From positions 1-34,697 of IMG/VR virus record IMGVR_UViG_3300044972_000193: DNA of 34,697 nt; one strand, 5' to 3'. Origin of the DNA: a virus. The notes below the pieces were generated by a model. The model was not told the DNA's origin. It saw nothing but the letters and a program-made list of their open reading frames with translations, and did not search any database. The position numbers and the translations under genes were made by a program. Positions 12,956-20,805 of the stretch are shown here, piece after piece (position 1 is the first letter of the stretch; every line of letters begins with the position of its first letter).

Positions 12956-14509
12956 TTATTCTCCTAGACCTTCTTCAAGGGCTCTTAATTCGTCATCGTC
13001 TGGGTTTTCTAAATCAACTTCATCTGAACTTGTTACTTCATCAAATGAGAACAAGTTTCTAAATTCATTTTGTTTAGGACCACCTTGTAGTCGAGCACCT
13101 TCTAAGCTACGCAAGAACGGACCAGCTTGATCTATCATAGCAAATGCTTCATCTTTAGTTTTAGTATTAAACAAGTCTTCAATAAAACTGCTAAAATATA
13201 GGATGTTGCGTGGAACCCAATCGCTGTATTCATCGCTCATATCTTGCGACTTAACTTTCTTCCAATGTTTCCAAGTTAGTTTAGATTTAGTTTTAGCAAT
13301 CTCAATGTCCATTAATTGTTGAGCACGTTGTACTGCAATAATGTGGCAGTAAACATTATGACCCATCATTAATGCATAAGCAAAACTATCCCAACTAGTT
13401 TTACCTTCCTTGCCAATCTTATTCAACATGCCCGGAGCATAGTGACAAATGTCTGCAAGTGTTAATCTACGGCCGATTTCGCTTTCGAAGGGAAACGGAA
13501 TGTCCGATCCTGCGAGTGCTTTGTTATCTGGTGCTTTGTCCATAATAACACTCCACCGCTTGGGCGTGTGGACTGCGTTGGTGTAGACAAGTCCGTGTGC
13601 TGTTGCAATGAACGGCGAGGCGCAGTCAAAAGATATGGTAAGTTCTTCATTGATATGTTTCCTGATTTGTCGTTGAATTAATGTTAGATAGCATGACCAA
13701 TCTAACTGTGCTGTACCCAAGAAGTGGATCCAGTTTTTGCCCTTGAGCAAATCATCTTCTCTCAACGTCATAAGACGCTTGAGAGTAATATCCATTTTAC
13801 ACATGTTAGCGCCACCAAAGGCCCAACCTTCTGCTTCACGTCCAGCATACTTGCCTTTAGGGTCGCTGAATTCTTTAACACCTTGATACCACTGTTCAGC
13901 AGTGTCCCAGTCACTACCTTGTAGAACATTAAGCCATTTAGTTTGACCTAATCTGTTCATTAGGAAGTAATCGTTATTATAACGAGTCTTATCTAGACAG
14001 TCTTCAAATGTTTTCAATCCTGTCTTTGGGCTATGGATGTGATCGCAAGCCCATGTAGGAACGTCTAACATCATTGACCAGTCAGCAGTCACTTCCAACC
14101 ACTCGAGAATCTTTTGACGAGTTTTAGTAGCTTCCTTGCCTTCAAAGTCTAACCAATCAAACTTAAGAACACCCTTACCAATCTGGTATCCACCGGAGTC
14201 ACCTAAGATCATTGTAGCACCGCGATCTCGTTGCTGAATCATAGACTCTTGTACAAGACTCTTTTGTAGATCCAATTGTGCATGACCTGCAGAATACAAT
14301 CCATACTTGTAGGTGAAATAACCTTCTTCTGGATTAAGAAAGTTCATACCTTCAATTCCGCGATCAAATCCTTTAGGGATTCGCTCATCTGGAATAAACT
14401 TTTCTAATCTTTGTTTAGCAACATAAGTGCTATAGAAAGAGCTAATAGCTGGCAAGTAGACAGCATAGTCTTTCTGTAATGGAGTTAGGTTAACTTGTTG
14501 TTTGGTCAT
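12956..14509 (-). CDS. dpdA: DpdA, TGT-like enzyme inserting 7-deazaguanine into DNA
   Basis: DpdA proteins are paralogues of tRNA-guanine transglycosylase that exchange guanine in DNA for a 7-deazaguanine. The 517-aa protein keeps the TIM-barrel landmarks in order: ILGDSGGYQIGKG (D104, the counterpart of the substrate-binding aspartate), MMLDVPTW (D149), NVLQGS (194-199), GWAFGG (228-233) and TISFDCASPF, whose D295 matches the nucleophile of TGT. No TGT-type zinc-binding cysteine cluster is visible. The C-terminus is acidic and holds NLFSFDE (485-491), whose LFSFD is identical to the last five residues of the DNA polymerase, suggesting a sliding-clamp-binding tail. The clamp gene is two genes upstream in the same run. 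Its start overlaps the 119-aa gene by 20 bases. Confidence 0.88.
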   Translation of the reverse strand: MTKQQVNLTPLQKDYAVYLPAISSFYSTYVAKQRLEKFIPDERIPKGFDRGIEGMNFLNPEEGYFTYKYGLYSAGHAQLDLQKSLVQESMIQQRDRGATMILGDSGGYQIGKGVLKFDWLDFEGKEATKTRQKILEWLEVTADWSMMLDVPTWACDHIHSPKTGLKTFEDCLDKTRYNNDYFLMNRLGQTKWLNVLQGSDWDTAEQWYQGVKEFSDPKGKYAGREAEGWAFGGANMCKMDITLKRLMTLREDDLLKGKNWIHFLGTAQLDWSCYLTLIQRQIRKHINEELTISFDCASPFIATAHGLVYTNAVHTPKRWSVIMDKAPDNKALAGSDIPFPFESEIGRRLTLADICHYAPGMLNKIGKEGKTSWDSFAYALMMGHNVYCHIIAVQRAQQLMDIEIAKTKSKLTWKHWKKVKSQDMSDEYSDWVPRNILYFSSFIEDLFNTKTKDEAFAMIDQAGPFLRSLEGARLQGGPKQNEFRNLFSFDEVTSSDEVDLENPDDDELRALEEGLGE

Positions 14510-14849
14510 CTTTACTCAATATAATTGTTGTTTTTAATTGTTCTTCAGCTTGTTTAAATTTGTCTAACGCAATTTTTACGGCAGGATTTTCTTTAGACAA
14601 TGCCTCTAGGGCAATCTCTTCGTTCATTTTATTTTGCGCCCATTTAATTGCAGAAGTTGCACTATCAGATAATGTTATATCTGCATAGCTGGTACTTAAA
14701 CTTTGCCAACAATTGCCATCCCATACTTGCAAAACATTACTATGGTACCGAACTTGACCGCTTCCGTATACTTCGGGTATACGGATAGATCCCTGATTTG
14801 CACCAGTAAGTACGATATAATCACTAAGTGACTGTAAAGTGTTAAGCAT
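14490..14849 (-). CDS. Hypothetical protein, 119 aa
   Basis: The first 60 residues are Gly/Ser/Tyr-rich and strand-like (YIVLTGANQGSIRIPEVYGS, then VLQVWDGNCWQSL), reminiscent of short tail-fibre or virion proteins. The rest is a helical, charged segment (about 65-110) likely to form a coiled coil. No family recognised. It lies between the sliding clamp and dpdA: its ATG overlaps the clamp stop (TAATG) and its end overlaps the dpdA start by 20 bases. A structural role is a guess from composition. Confidence 0.65.
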   Translation of the reverse strand: MLNTLQSLSDYIVLTGANQGSIRIPEVYGSGQVRYHSNVLQVWDGNCWQSLSTSYADITLSDSATSAIKWAQNKMNEEIALEALSKENPAVKIALDKFKQAEEQLKTTIILSKDDQTTS

Positions 14850-15583
14850 TATGTCTGTGCGGGAATAATATATTTGTATACAGCTAAACCGCTGTCTAAT
14901 GTAATTTGCAATGCACCTTCATTAGACAAACTCATAGTTGTATTGTTAACATCGGCAATTTTTAAAATGCTTAAGATAGGAGCAACAGGCCATGTCCATG
15001 CTTTATTCAATGTTCCTGTAACGCCTGTGGCAAAGATAAACTCACCACCATGTGAGCTCATGTCACCAAACGTGAACTTCAACTTGTCTCCGTCTGTCTT
15101 AGCCAAGAACGTAGCATGTTCGCTGTTTGCGGCCGCTTGGAAACTAAAACGCTGTACGCTACTCTGCGTAGGATTAACTTCAACATCCCACTTAACGCCA
15201 CGGAACTTGGTTGTCTTAAGTTTCTCGTTGATGATTTCAGTGTTCATAAAACGGTAGTCGTTTTTAAAGTCACCTGCTTTGTTTTCAAAGTGCAAACCAA
15301 TTGGAGTAATTTCGCCGTTTCTGTCTGCAGTCATTAATTCAATTGTTGCATCTTCTTTGTATTCTGGACACTCGAGGTTATACTTCAATTTGTTTAGTTG
15401 CGGCATGCCAAATACACCAATCATCTCTGGTTGTGGATTTGCTGTCTCGCCAAACATAACTACAGTTCTGTCATCTGCCATAGAGTCAATTTTTGTAGTT
15501 TCGTCGGTTCCGGTAATCTTAACAATGTTAAGGAAACCTAGGTTGTGAGTATGACTCACGATGTCTTGTAGAATGTCTTTCAT
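14849..15583 (-). CDS. 45: Sliding clamp (gp45-like DNA polymerase processivity factor)
   Basis: A 244-aa protein (T4 gp45 is 228 aa) of the ring-shaped trimeric clamp family that tethers the polymerase to DNA and, in T4, also activates late transcription. Family features by eye are the N-terminal helix and strand (HNLGFLNIVKITG), the middle MIGVFGMPQLNKLKYNL, and the C-terminal GGEFIFATGVTGTL followed by WTWPVAPILSILKIAD. It is placed just downstream of the polymerase gene and upstream of dpdA. An AAGGA ribosome binding site lies before the ATG, and a promoter candidate lies in the 55-base gap behind the polymerase. The loader that opens the ring is partly encoded at the right edge of the window. 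Confidence 0.88.
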   Translation of the reverse strand: MKDILQDIVSHTHNLGFLNIVKITGTDETTKIDSMADDRTVVMFGETANPQPEMIGVFGMPQLNKLKYNLECPEYKEDATIELMTADRNGEITPIGLHFENKAGDFKNDYRFMNTEIINEKLKTTKFRGVKWDVEVNPTQSSVQRFSFQAAANSEHATFLAKTDGDKLKFTFGDMSSHGGEFIFATGVTGTLNKAWTWPVAPILSILKIADVNNTTMSLSNEGALQITLDSGLAVYKYIIPAQT

Positions 15584-15601
15584 GTAATAGTCCTTTTGTA
15601 T

Positions 15602-15630
15602 AGTTTATTTAGATTTAGGGAAAAAGTCAA
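15602..15630 (-). promoter_or_regulatory. Candidate sigma70 promoter for the clamp-dpdA run
   Basis: The minus strand has TTGACT (15625-15630), 17 bases, then TAAACT (15602-15607): five of six and four of six matches. It sits in the only gap between the polymerase and the clamp, about 20 bases before the clamp ATG. Confidence 0.5.
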
Positions 15631-15638
15631 GTAATATT

Positions 15639-18311
15639 TTAGTCAAAGCTGAATAATTTGCCAAATGTATTATCTTGTGTTGTAGAGTCTAGATCCCACT
15701 CTAGAACCCCAATGAGGTTATCAAGTTTGTTATTGATAATAGTTGCTTCCATTTCACTGTGATCAAATGGTAGTTCTTGGAACCATTTAGGTAAGCGTAG
15801 TTCATCGACTGGATAAGCAACGCTGGTAAAGCCAAGTGGATTCTCTTTGACCTTACAAACAATGACCTTCATACCGTCAACAATCTGTTGGCTGTATTTG
15901 TCACCGTTCATTCGGCGTAAGGTGTTCCAGTTAATAGCGGCACGAACGTGTCCGGGCATATTTGCCCTGCCAGCCTTTTCTTCTTTCTTTTGGTATTCGG
16001 CAATGTTGTTGGCACGTTTTGGACTGCCTTTCTCCCAACCTGGGCGAGCCTTAAACTCAGTTCTAAACTCTGTAATCATATTTAGAATTTCTTCTTCTTG
16101 AGCATTATTTAGAACTTTAGTCAGTACCTCTTCCAAAAACTTCTGCATAAATTCAGGAGTGTCACTGCGTTTCAAATCCAGGCCCATGGCCTTGATCTTG
16201 CCAGGCTTACCGTTTACGTCTTGCCTCTTACCATCTTTGTCGTAATATAATACAGCATAACGTTTCTTGGTAATGAACAAGCCTTTGACAGCAACAATTT
16301 CACGCCCACCTTTGATAACTTCTCCACGGCTCTTAGGGCAGTGAAAAGCATCAAGCATAAAGTCTGGGAATGTTGCGTTTACACTTTCGGCAATCTGGTC
16401 ATACAACTGAATAACAACATCTCTATCCCAAGGAATTTGTTTCTTTTGGATATCAACCTTTAGCGTATTGTACGCTGAGAAATAACAACTGTCTGTATCA
16501 CCATAGATAATAGCTTTACCTACGTGATCTATTTCTCCGGTGATCATCTCGTTGACTTTGCCTGCCATATGCTTGGCAATCTGACGACCTACTAATGTAG
16601 TACTCTGACCAATGCGCTTATCAAAAAATCTACAACCGGCGTTAAGAATAGCACCATACAAACTGTTCAAGTTAATTTTCTTAACTAACTGACGCTTGTC
16701 CCAATATTCTTCTTCAATCTTATTTCCGGCATCGATAGCCGCCACTAATTTCTTCTGCATGTCCTTACGTTCACTATACCAACGTTTCAGCAAGCCTGGG
16801 ATAATACCTTCATTCTCGTAGGTAAAGATAGTACCATTAGCACTGAGCATCCACGGCTGATTGCTTTCAAAAATAAGTCTGTATACTTCGGCAGCCGACA
16901 TAACATCGTTGTCTCCGTTTTCCCAGTCAACTGTGATTTCAAATGCTTTATCTTTACGCATAACAGCATCATATTCAAGACTGCCGAATATACCTTCCCA
17001 TGCAGACGCAAAGGACTTTTTGTGTACCAGCATCTGTTCCTGAACATACTGATCGGTTCTATCTTGACGTAATTGTCCTATAATAGTTTCCGGGCCCATG
17101 TTCAATGCACGAATTGCTGATGGATACAAACTGTTAATATCGATTGATCCAATCCAATCGTGTAATCCTTTTTTAGGATACGCTACATAAGCACCTGCGG
17201 CTTGATTATTAGCTTCTTCATCCCTAACAGGACGACTAGGAACAATTAGTCCACGGTGATGAGCTTCGTTTACAATAGCTTGTTCTGTAACAGCAACCGC
17301 ACCCATTGTAGTCTGTAGCAACACAGTACATTCATGTGCCAGTGTATTAGCAAGGTCTAGGAATTTTAATTTCTTATCAAGTTTATCAAGTAGCGCACAG
17401 TCTTGTCTGTTGTATTCAATAAACTTTTTAAAATCGTTGTTGTATAGTTGATCAAGTGTACCTTCATATACAGTCTTTGATTCACCTATCTCCATTTCCC
17501 CAATTGCATCCAGTCGATATGTGTGGCGTTCTTCATAGGTGTATTTGCGGTACAGCTCGAGACTGTCCAGATGAACGCGACCAACCAGATCATAAGTAAC
17601 AGCCGCTTTTCCATATTTTTCATACTCTCGCTTCTTAGGCATTTGGTCCCATAGACACAGTCTACGAGTATCTTCTTTGCTCAATGCCTTGATAATCCTA
17701 TTTACCGTATAGGGCATATCAAAACCTTCACTGTTCCAACCACTGAGTATATCGGCATCTTCAATTAGTTGTAGGAACATTTCCAGCATCTCTGCCTCTG
17801 TTTCAAACAGATGAGTATTAGGAAAGTCTTTAACTTGTTCTTCAGCCTCTGCCATTGTTAGTGTCTTAGGCGGAACTGCTAGGCATACTAGCGTGTTTAA
17901 CCATTGTAAGTGAACAGCAATCGCAGTAATAGGCATGAACGCATCTTCTGGACTTGCGTAGCCACGTTCTGGATCAAAGTCCACCTCAATATCCCAAAAC
18001 GCTACATTTAGTTTTGGAGCATCTTTACCTAGATAATTTTCTTCTAGGTTTCGGAATATTGGATTGATGTCGCTTTCATAAAGATTGTGTCCACTGTGGA
18101 TTTTCTTTTCCTTCATGAACTCTTTATAGCTTTTAGATGTTACCTTGCTTAGGTTATCACCATAGATTGATTTATACTTGCCCCTTTGATCGGGATAGTA
18201 AAAAATGTATTTTGCTGGGTATTCTTGATAGATCCTGCCTTTTTTAGGATCTCGTTCGACGACATATATAATGTCTTTATCGCGATTCCAGATCGCGTCT
18301 ACATAACTCAT
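15639..18311 (-). CDS. 43: Family B DNA polymerase (gp43-like) with 3'-5' exonuclease
   Basis: The replicative polymerase, 890 aa (T4 gp43 is 898). Exonuclease motifs are FWDIEVDFD (D107, E109), ILSGWNSEGFD (188-198) and Y300-NRQ-D304. Polymerase motifs are A DINSLYPSAIR (391-401), B KKINLNSLYG (544-553) and C YGDTDS (603-608, catalytic aspartates). The C-terminus ends GKLFSFD, a hydrophobic-acidic tail of the kind that binds the sliding clamp. All catalytic residues are present and no intein or split is seen. An AGGAG site stands close to the ATG. The 68-base upstream gap holds two TGATCA palindromes and a TATAAAT stretch, so regulation there is likely. Confidence 0.97.
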   Translation of the reverse strand: MSYVDAIWNRDKDIIYVVERDPKKGRIYQEYPAKYIFYYPDQRGKYKSIYGDNLSKVTSKSYKEFMKEKKIHSGHNLYESDINPIFRNLEENYLGKDAPKLNVAFWDIEVDFDPERGYASPEDAFMPITAIAVHLQWLNTLVCLAVPPKTLTMAEAEEQVKDFPNTHLFETEAEMLEMFLQLIEDADILSGWNSEGFDMPYTVNRIIKALSKEDTRRLCLWDQMPKKREYEKYGKAAVTYDLVGRVHLDSLELYRKYTYEERHTYRLDAIGEMEIGESKTVYEGTLDQLYNNDFKKFIEYNRQDCALLDKLDKKLKFLDLANTLAHECTVLLQTTMGAVAVTEQAIVNEAHHRGLIVPSRPVRDEEANNQAAGAYVAYPKKGLHDWIGSIDINSLYPSAIRALNMGPETIIGQLRQDRTDQYVQEQMLVHKKSFASAWEGIFGSLEYDAVMRKDKAFEITVDWENGDNDVMSAAEVYRLIFESNQPWMLSANGTIFTYENEGIIPGLLKRWYSERKDMQKKLVAAIDAGNKIEEEYWDKRQLVKKINLNSLYGAILNAGCRFFDKRIGQSTTLVGRQIAKHMAGKVNEMITGEIDHVGKAIIYGDTDSCYFSAYNTLKVDIQKKQIPWDRDVVIQLYDQIAESVNATFPDFMLDAFHCPKSRGEVIKGGREIVAVKGLFITKKRYAVLYYDKDGKRQDVNGKPGKIKAMGLDLKRSDTPEFMQKFLEEVLTKVLNNAQEEEILNMITEFRTEFKARPGWEKGSPKRANNIAEYQKKEEKAGRANMPGHVRAAINWNTLRRMNGDKYSQQIVDGMKVIVCKVKENPLGFTSVAYPVDELRLPKWFQELPFDHSEMEATIINNKLDNLIGVLEWDLDSTTQDNTFGKLFSFD

Positions 18312-18379
18312 ATTTTTCTCCTACCGCTTATGGCCGGCAACCATCTTTATGATCATTTATAGCTGATCAAACTGTACTC
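18312..18379 (-). promoter_or_regulatory. Regulatory gap upstream of the DNA polymerase gene
   Basis: This gap contains, on the minus strand, TGATCA-GCTATAAA-TGATCA, so a TATAAA box is flanked by two TGATCA palindromes. Further on are GC-rich short repeats (GCCGGC, and ATGG/CCAT arms) just before the AGGAG site. I see no good -35 box. The repeats may be an operator or an RNA element controlling polymerase synthesis; T4 gp43 does repress its own mRNA, but the known T4 operator hairpin is not recognisable here. Confidence 0.4.
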
Positions 18380-18679
18380 TTAACTATTTATTAGTCTAAT
18401 GTAGCCAACAAGATCAATTGTGACCAACAGCAGATAATTTGCAACCATGCCTGTACTTTTGCGTGTCCAAGCCGCCCACCCAAAGATAGCGCATTGTACA
18501 ATGAATATTGGATAGAGATAGAAAAACAATGGATCAGTTACTGCCGTTGCTAATACTAGCGAGCAACCTAAACTCATGAACCATGCCGTAATTTCTAAGG
18601 TGAAACGAGTAGGCCATTCTTTATAATCAACTTTGGCCCAATTGTATATGTTTACAAATGTATTTGTAATCTGGTCCAT
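18380..18679 (-). CDS. Membrane protein, 99 aa, three predicted membrane helices
   Basis: Hydrophobic segments at about residues 27-47 (ITAWFMSLGCSLVLATAV), 50-70 (PLFFYLYPIFIVQCAIFGW) and 80-97 (VANYLLLVTIDLVGYIRL) indicate an inner-membrane protein. The N-terminus is amphipathic. No family recognised. Its ATG overlaps the stop of the DsbA-like gene (TAATG), so it is coupled to it and driven by the consensus promoter at 18970. Early expression suggests a host-takeover or superinfection role, but this is inference only. Confidence 0.7.
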   Translation of the reverse strand: MDQITNTFVNIYNWAKVDYKEWPTRFTLEITAWFMSLGCSLVLATAVTDPLFFYLYPIFIVQCAIFGWAAWTRKSTGMVANYLLLVTIDLVGYIRLINS

Positions 18680-18948
18680 TAATCTTCCTTGCGGAAGCTG
18701 TGACCACTGATGTCAACAATAGTTTCAAGATCGTCAAACTCACGGAATACTTGATCCCATGTATCTTTCTGTGCAATCTTAATTGCTTTTTTAATAACAC
18801 TAGGCTTGACTTCTAGTTCTTCTGCTACTGCTTTAATTGTTTCATTCAATCCTTCTGTGAGGTCTTGAATCTCTTGCATGACAGTCATGCCTTCTGCAAC
18901 AATTTGTTTAATCTTTGCTTGTTCTGGTGCGCCAAATGCTTTGCCCAT
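18679..18948 (-). CDS. dsbA: DsbA-like double-stranded DNA-binding protein
   Basis: This helical protein has 89 aa, the same length as T4 DsbA, a small DNA-binding protein that enhances late transcription. The region GLNETIKAVAEELEVKPSVIKKAIKIA (48-74; only partly quoted motifs NETIK and EELEVK are meant as landmarks) matches the T4 pattern of a Gly-x-Asn-Glu helix followed by a basic helix. The fit is by eye and moderate. An AGGAG site stands before the ATG. It is the first gene after a perfect sigma70 promoter with operator-like repeats, so it should be strongly and early expressed, followed by the membrane protein and possibly the polymerase. Confidence 0.6.
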   Translation of the reverse strand: MGKAFGAPEQAKIKQIVAEGMTVMQEIQDLTEGLNETIKAVAEELEVKPSVIKKAIKIAQKDTWDQVFREFDDLETIVDISGHSFRKED

Positions 18949-18969
18949 GTGTATCTCCTGTTAGTCTTT

Positions 18970-18998
18970 ATTATACACACCTGTATGGTGTATGTCAA
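18970..18998 (-). promoter_or_regulatory. Perfect sigma70 promoter with palindromic repeats, dsbA-like gene
   Basis: The minus strand reads TTGACA (18993-18998), 17 bases, TATAAT (18970-18975). The spacer carries the inverted repeat ACACC-ATACA-GGTGT, and the -35 box is half of a second one, TGTCAA-AACCA-TTGACA, so repressor binding sites may overlap the promoter. The predicted start is about 15 bases before the ATG at 18948. Confidence 0.87.
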
Positions 18999-19013
18999 TG
19001 GTTTTGACAAAGA

Positions 19014-19250
19014 TTATTTAGGTTGGCGAGCAGCGTATAAAGCCGCAGTTGCCATTTGGTCTTTCTTCTCGGGAGTTTTATTTTTAAACTGATGATACTG
19101 ACTTGGATTGGCAGTTTGGAAACGTTCTTTCCAATAGTCCAAAGACATCTCTGGTTTTAGTTTCGGTTGCGGACCAATTTTTTTAACTGGTTCTGTAGCA
19201 GGAGCCTGTGCTGGTTCAACAGCAGGTTCTTGAGGTTCCTGCTCACTTAC
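19014..19250 (-). CDS. -1 frame extension of the 395-aa gene (78 codons)
   Basis: An open frame in the -1 phase begins at the slippery site that ends the 395-aa gene and runs 78 codons to TAA at 19014-19016. It encodes a Pro/Glu/Ala-rich linker (EPQEPAVEPAQAPATEP) and then a compact domain of about 44 residues (MSLDYWKERFQTANPSQY and onward to ALYAARQPK). It has no start codon and no ribosome binding site at its beginning; the only internal ATG would give 44 residues. The simplest reading is that it is made as a C-terminal extension by -1 frameshifting, giving a 473-aa protein. Independent initiation at the internal ATG, or an ancestral frameshift mutation, are the alternatives. Confidence 0.68.
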   Translation of the reverse strand, partial: VSEQEPQEPAVEPAQAPATEPVKKIGPQPKLKPEMSLDYWKERFQTANPSQYHQFKNKTPEKKDQMATAALYAARQPK

Positions 19251-19256
19251 TTTTTT
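19221..19256 (-). promoter_or_regulatory. Programmed -1 ribosomal frameshift signal
   Basis: The minus-strand heptamer A AAA AAG (19250-19256) is in the correct phase (GCA AAA AAG TAA) and directly precedes the zero-frame stop. After a six-base spacer comes a perfect stem AGCAGG/CCTGCT (19238-19243 and 19221-19226) with an 11-base loop. This is the slippery sequence used in E. coli dnaX and, with this spacing, a standard stimulatory layout. Confidence 0.72.
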
Positions 19257-20434
19257 GCAAGTTCCTCAACTTTGGATCTCAATGATTCAAAGTATGGGTC
19301 TACGCCTTCCATTGCATTGTCAGCCTTTGATTTAGCTTCTTCCCTAGTTCGACTGTATCCACGTGCCATTGCTTCTTTTTCTTGATTAGGATAAACAGAT
19401 GTTTTATACATTTTCCCATCCTTAACAATATACCAATCGGATGGATCTAGATCGGGTCTTTCGTCATCTCTATGATTGTTACCACGGTCCATTCCACTTA
19501 CGCTACTGTCATAGTCACGCTGATATGCGTCTCTACGATCATAACGCCCGTATGCTTCGTTAGCATCCTGTTGTGGATCAATGCCCTGTTCTTTTTGACT
19601 TTGTAGATAATCCCAAACGCCAACTAACATCATTTCTGCTTTGGCAATCTTTTCTTGCACCCATTCTGGTAAGTTATCTTTATCATCGATAGTCTTTAAC
19701 AATCCCATAACTGCTCTTGCTGAAGTAAGCAAGTTGGTATGTGCCATACCTGCTTCGTCATCATATTCGCCGTTAAAGCCTTCTGCCATACCTTGTCCTA
19801 ATACTTGTTTTACTAACAGTTGAGGAGCAAACTCCATATCACCTGCTAATTCTCTTGCGGCTGCTAATACTGCCTGTGGAGTAGGTTTTAATCTTTTTTC
19901 TTCTACATCACGACGTAGTTTTGTTATAAGAGATTGTGCGTCATAACTTAAATCACTGACGCCTTCTGATGTGCCTTTTTGTAACCATCCGTAGACACTT
20001 ACTAGGTCACTAGGAAAGTCTTCGTCATAGTTGAATACAGACATGGCTCTTTTATTACCTAGGTCTTTTACTGCTATAGGCCAAGCTGCATCTAACACTG
20101 CGTTTTCGTCTTTGATATTTGGGTTTGCGCTAAACACTTGTTTTGCTAGATCTTCGGCATACGATTCCGCCAGCGGCTTCTTATGTTTTACGCTACCTTG
20201 CTTTTGTGCTTTCTTTTTATCTTTGTGCTGACCAGCACCACCCATCTTAGCGTTCTTGGCTACAAAGTTACGAGGCTTTGGTGTTTCTTTCTTTTCTTGT
20301 GCAAGGATACTATCTTCACGCCTCTTTCCAGGAGCTGTAGCAACAACACCTGCACTAGTTGCACCACTTGTGGCAGTTTCTAGCACATAATGAGTGTCTT
20401 CGTTATTTTTTATTTTTTTAAATTCGCTGGTCAT
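19247..20434 (-). CDS. Uncharacterised 395-aa protein, zero-frame product
   Basis: Function not recognised. Residues 1-90 are charged and low in complexity, with KPRNFVAKNAKMGGAGQHKD and a Lys-rich continuation. A folded domain follows (about 90-300: AEDLAKQVFSANPN, FPSDLVSVYGWLQKG, and helices through EKIAKAEMMLVGVWDYL). Then comes an Asp/Arg/Tyr-rich linker (AYGRYDRRDAYQRDYDSS) and a small C-terminal domain (DWYIVKDGKMYKTSVYPN). The protein ends at a TAA directly behind an A AAA AAG slippery site and probably also exists as a 473-aa form through -1 frameshifting. It follows the accessory-enzyme block and overlaps the 122-aa gene by four bases. A virion or virion-assembly role would fit a frameshifted minor form, but is unproven. 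Confidence 0.78.
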   Translation of the reverse strand: MTSEFKKIKNNEDTHYVLETATSGATSAGVVATAPGKRREDSILAQEKKETPKPRNFVAKNAKMGGAGQHKDKKKAQKQGSVKHKKPLAESYAEDLAKQVFSANPNIKDENAVLDAAWPIAVKDLGNKRAMSVFNYDEDFPSDLVSVYGWLQKGTSEGVSDLSYDAQSLITKLRRDVEEKRLKPTPQAVLAAARELAGDMEFAPQLLVKQVLGQGMAEGFNGEYDDEAGMAHTNLLTSARAVMGLLKTIDDKDNLPEWVQEKIAKAEMMLVGVWDYLQSQKEQGIDPQQDANEAYGRYDRRDAYQRDYDSSVSGMDRGNNHRDDERPDLDPSDWYIVKDGKMYKTSVYPNQEKEAMARGYSRTREEAKSKADNAMEGVDPYFESLRSKVEELAKK

Positions 20435-20799
20435 TTTGTTTTATTCCAATTTGATACAGGGCTTACTGTATTGGTACCAGATAACTCTTTACTACTCATG
20501 TCACCGTGGTTAAGATCTTTGTAATTTGCCCCTGCAAGTTTGTAGGCTTGTTTAAGGATATCGGCTTCTACTTTAGTATATGGAGCAGTTACTTTGCTTT
20601 TACCAAGCCAACTTAGGTAATCAATGTCTGGATTATTTTTACCATCGCACATTGCGGCAGCAAGGCCAACTCTGTTAAAAGTGTAATCACTGTTGGCTTT
20701 TTCTGAATCACTGAATGTGTGTAATCCTCGTGTGGAGTTTTGTTGTCTTTTAGTCAACTTACCTTTTTTTCTCTCAGTAATAAGTTCAAGTATCTTCAT
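20431..20799 (-). CDS. Hypothetical protein with possible capsid-targeting leader, 122 aa
   Basis: A basic protein without a recognised family. It starts MKILELITE, close in length and pattern to the short N-terminal leaders that T4 uses to direct internal proteins into the head, which the gp21 protease removes after (L/I)-x-E (here ITE). The middle has a cysteine-containing GLAAAMCDGKNNPDIDYLSW segment. It is the last of five consecutive minus-strand genes of the accessory-enzyme block and overlaps the 395-aa gene's start by four bases. Function unknown. Confidence 0.68.
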   Translation of the reverse strand: MKILELITERKKGKLTKRQQNSTRGLHTFSDSEKANSDYTFNRVGLAAAMCDGKNNPDIDYLSWLGKSKVTAPYTKVEADILKQAYKLAGANYKDLNHGDMSSKELSGTNTVSPVSNWNKTK

Positions 20800-20805
20800 A
20801 ATGTA

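Noticed and set aside
18312-18345. T4-type autoregulatory RNA operator of the polymerase
   Set aside because: Short GC-rich repeats are present before the polymerase start, but no stem with the known T4 loop sequence is seen, so autoregulation is not claimed.
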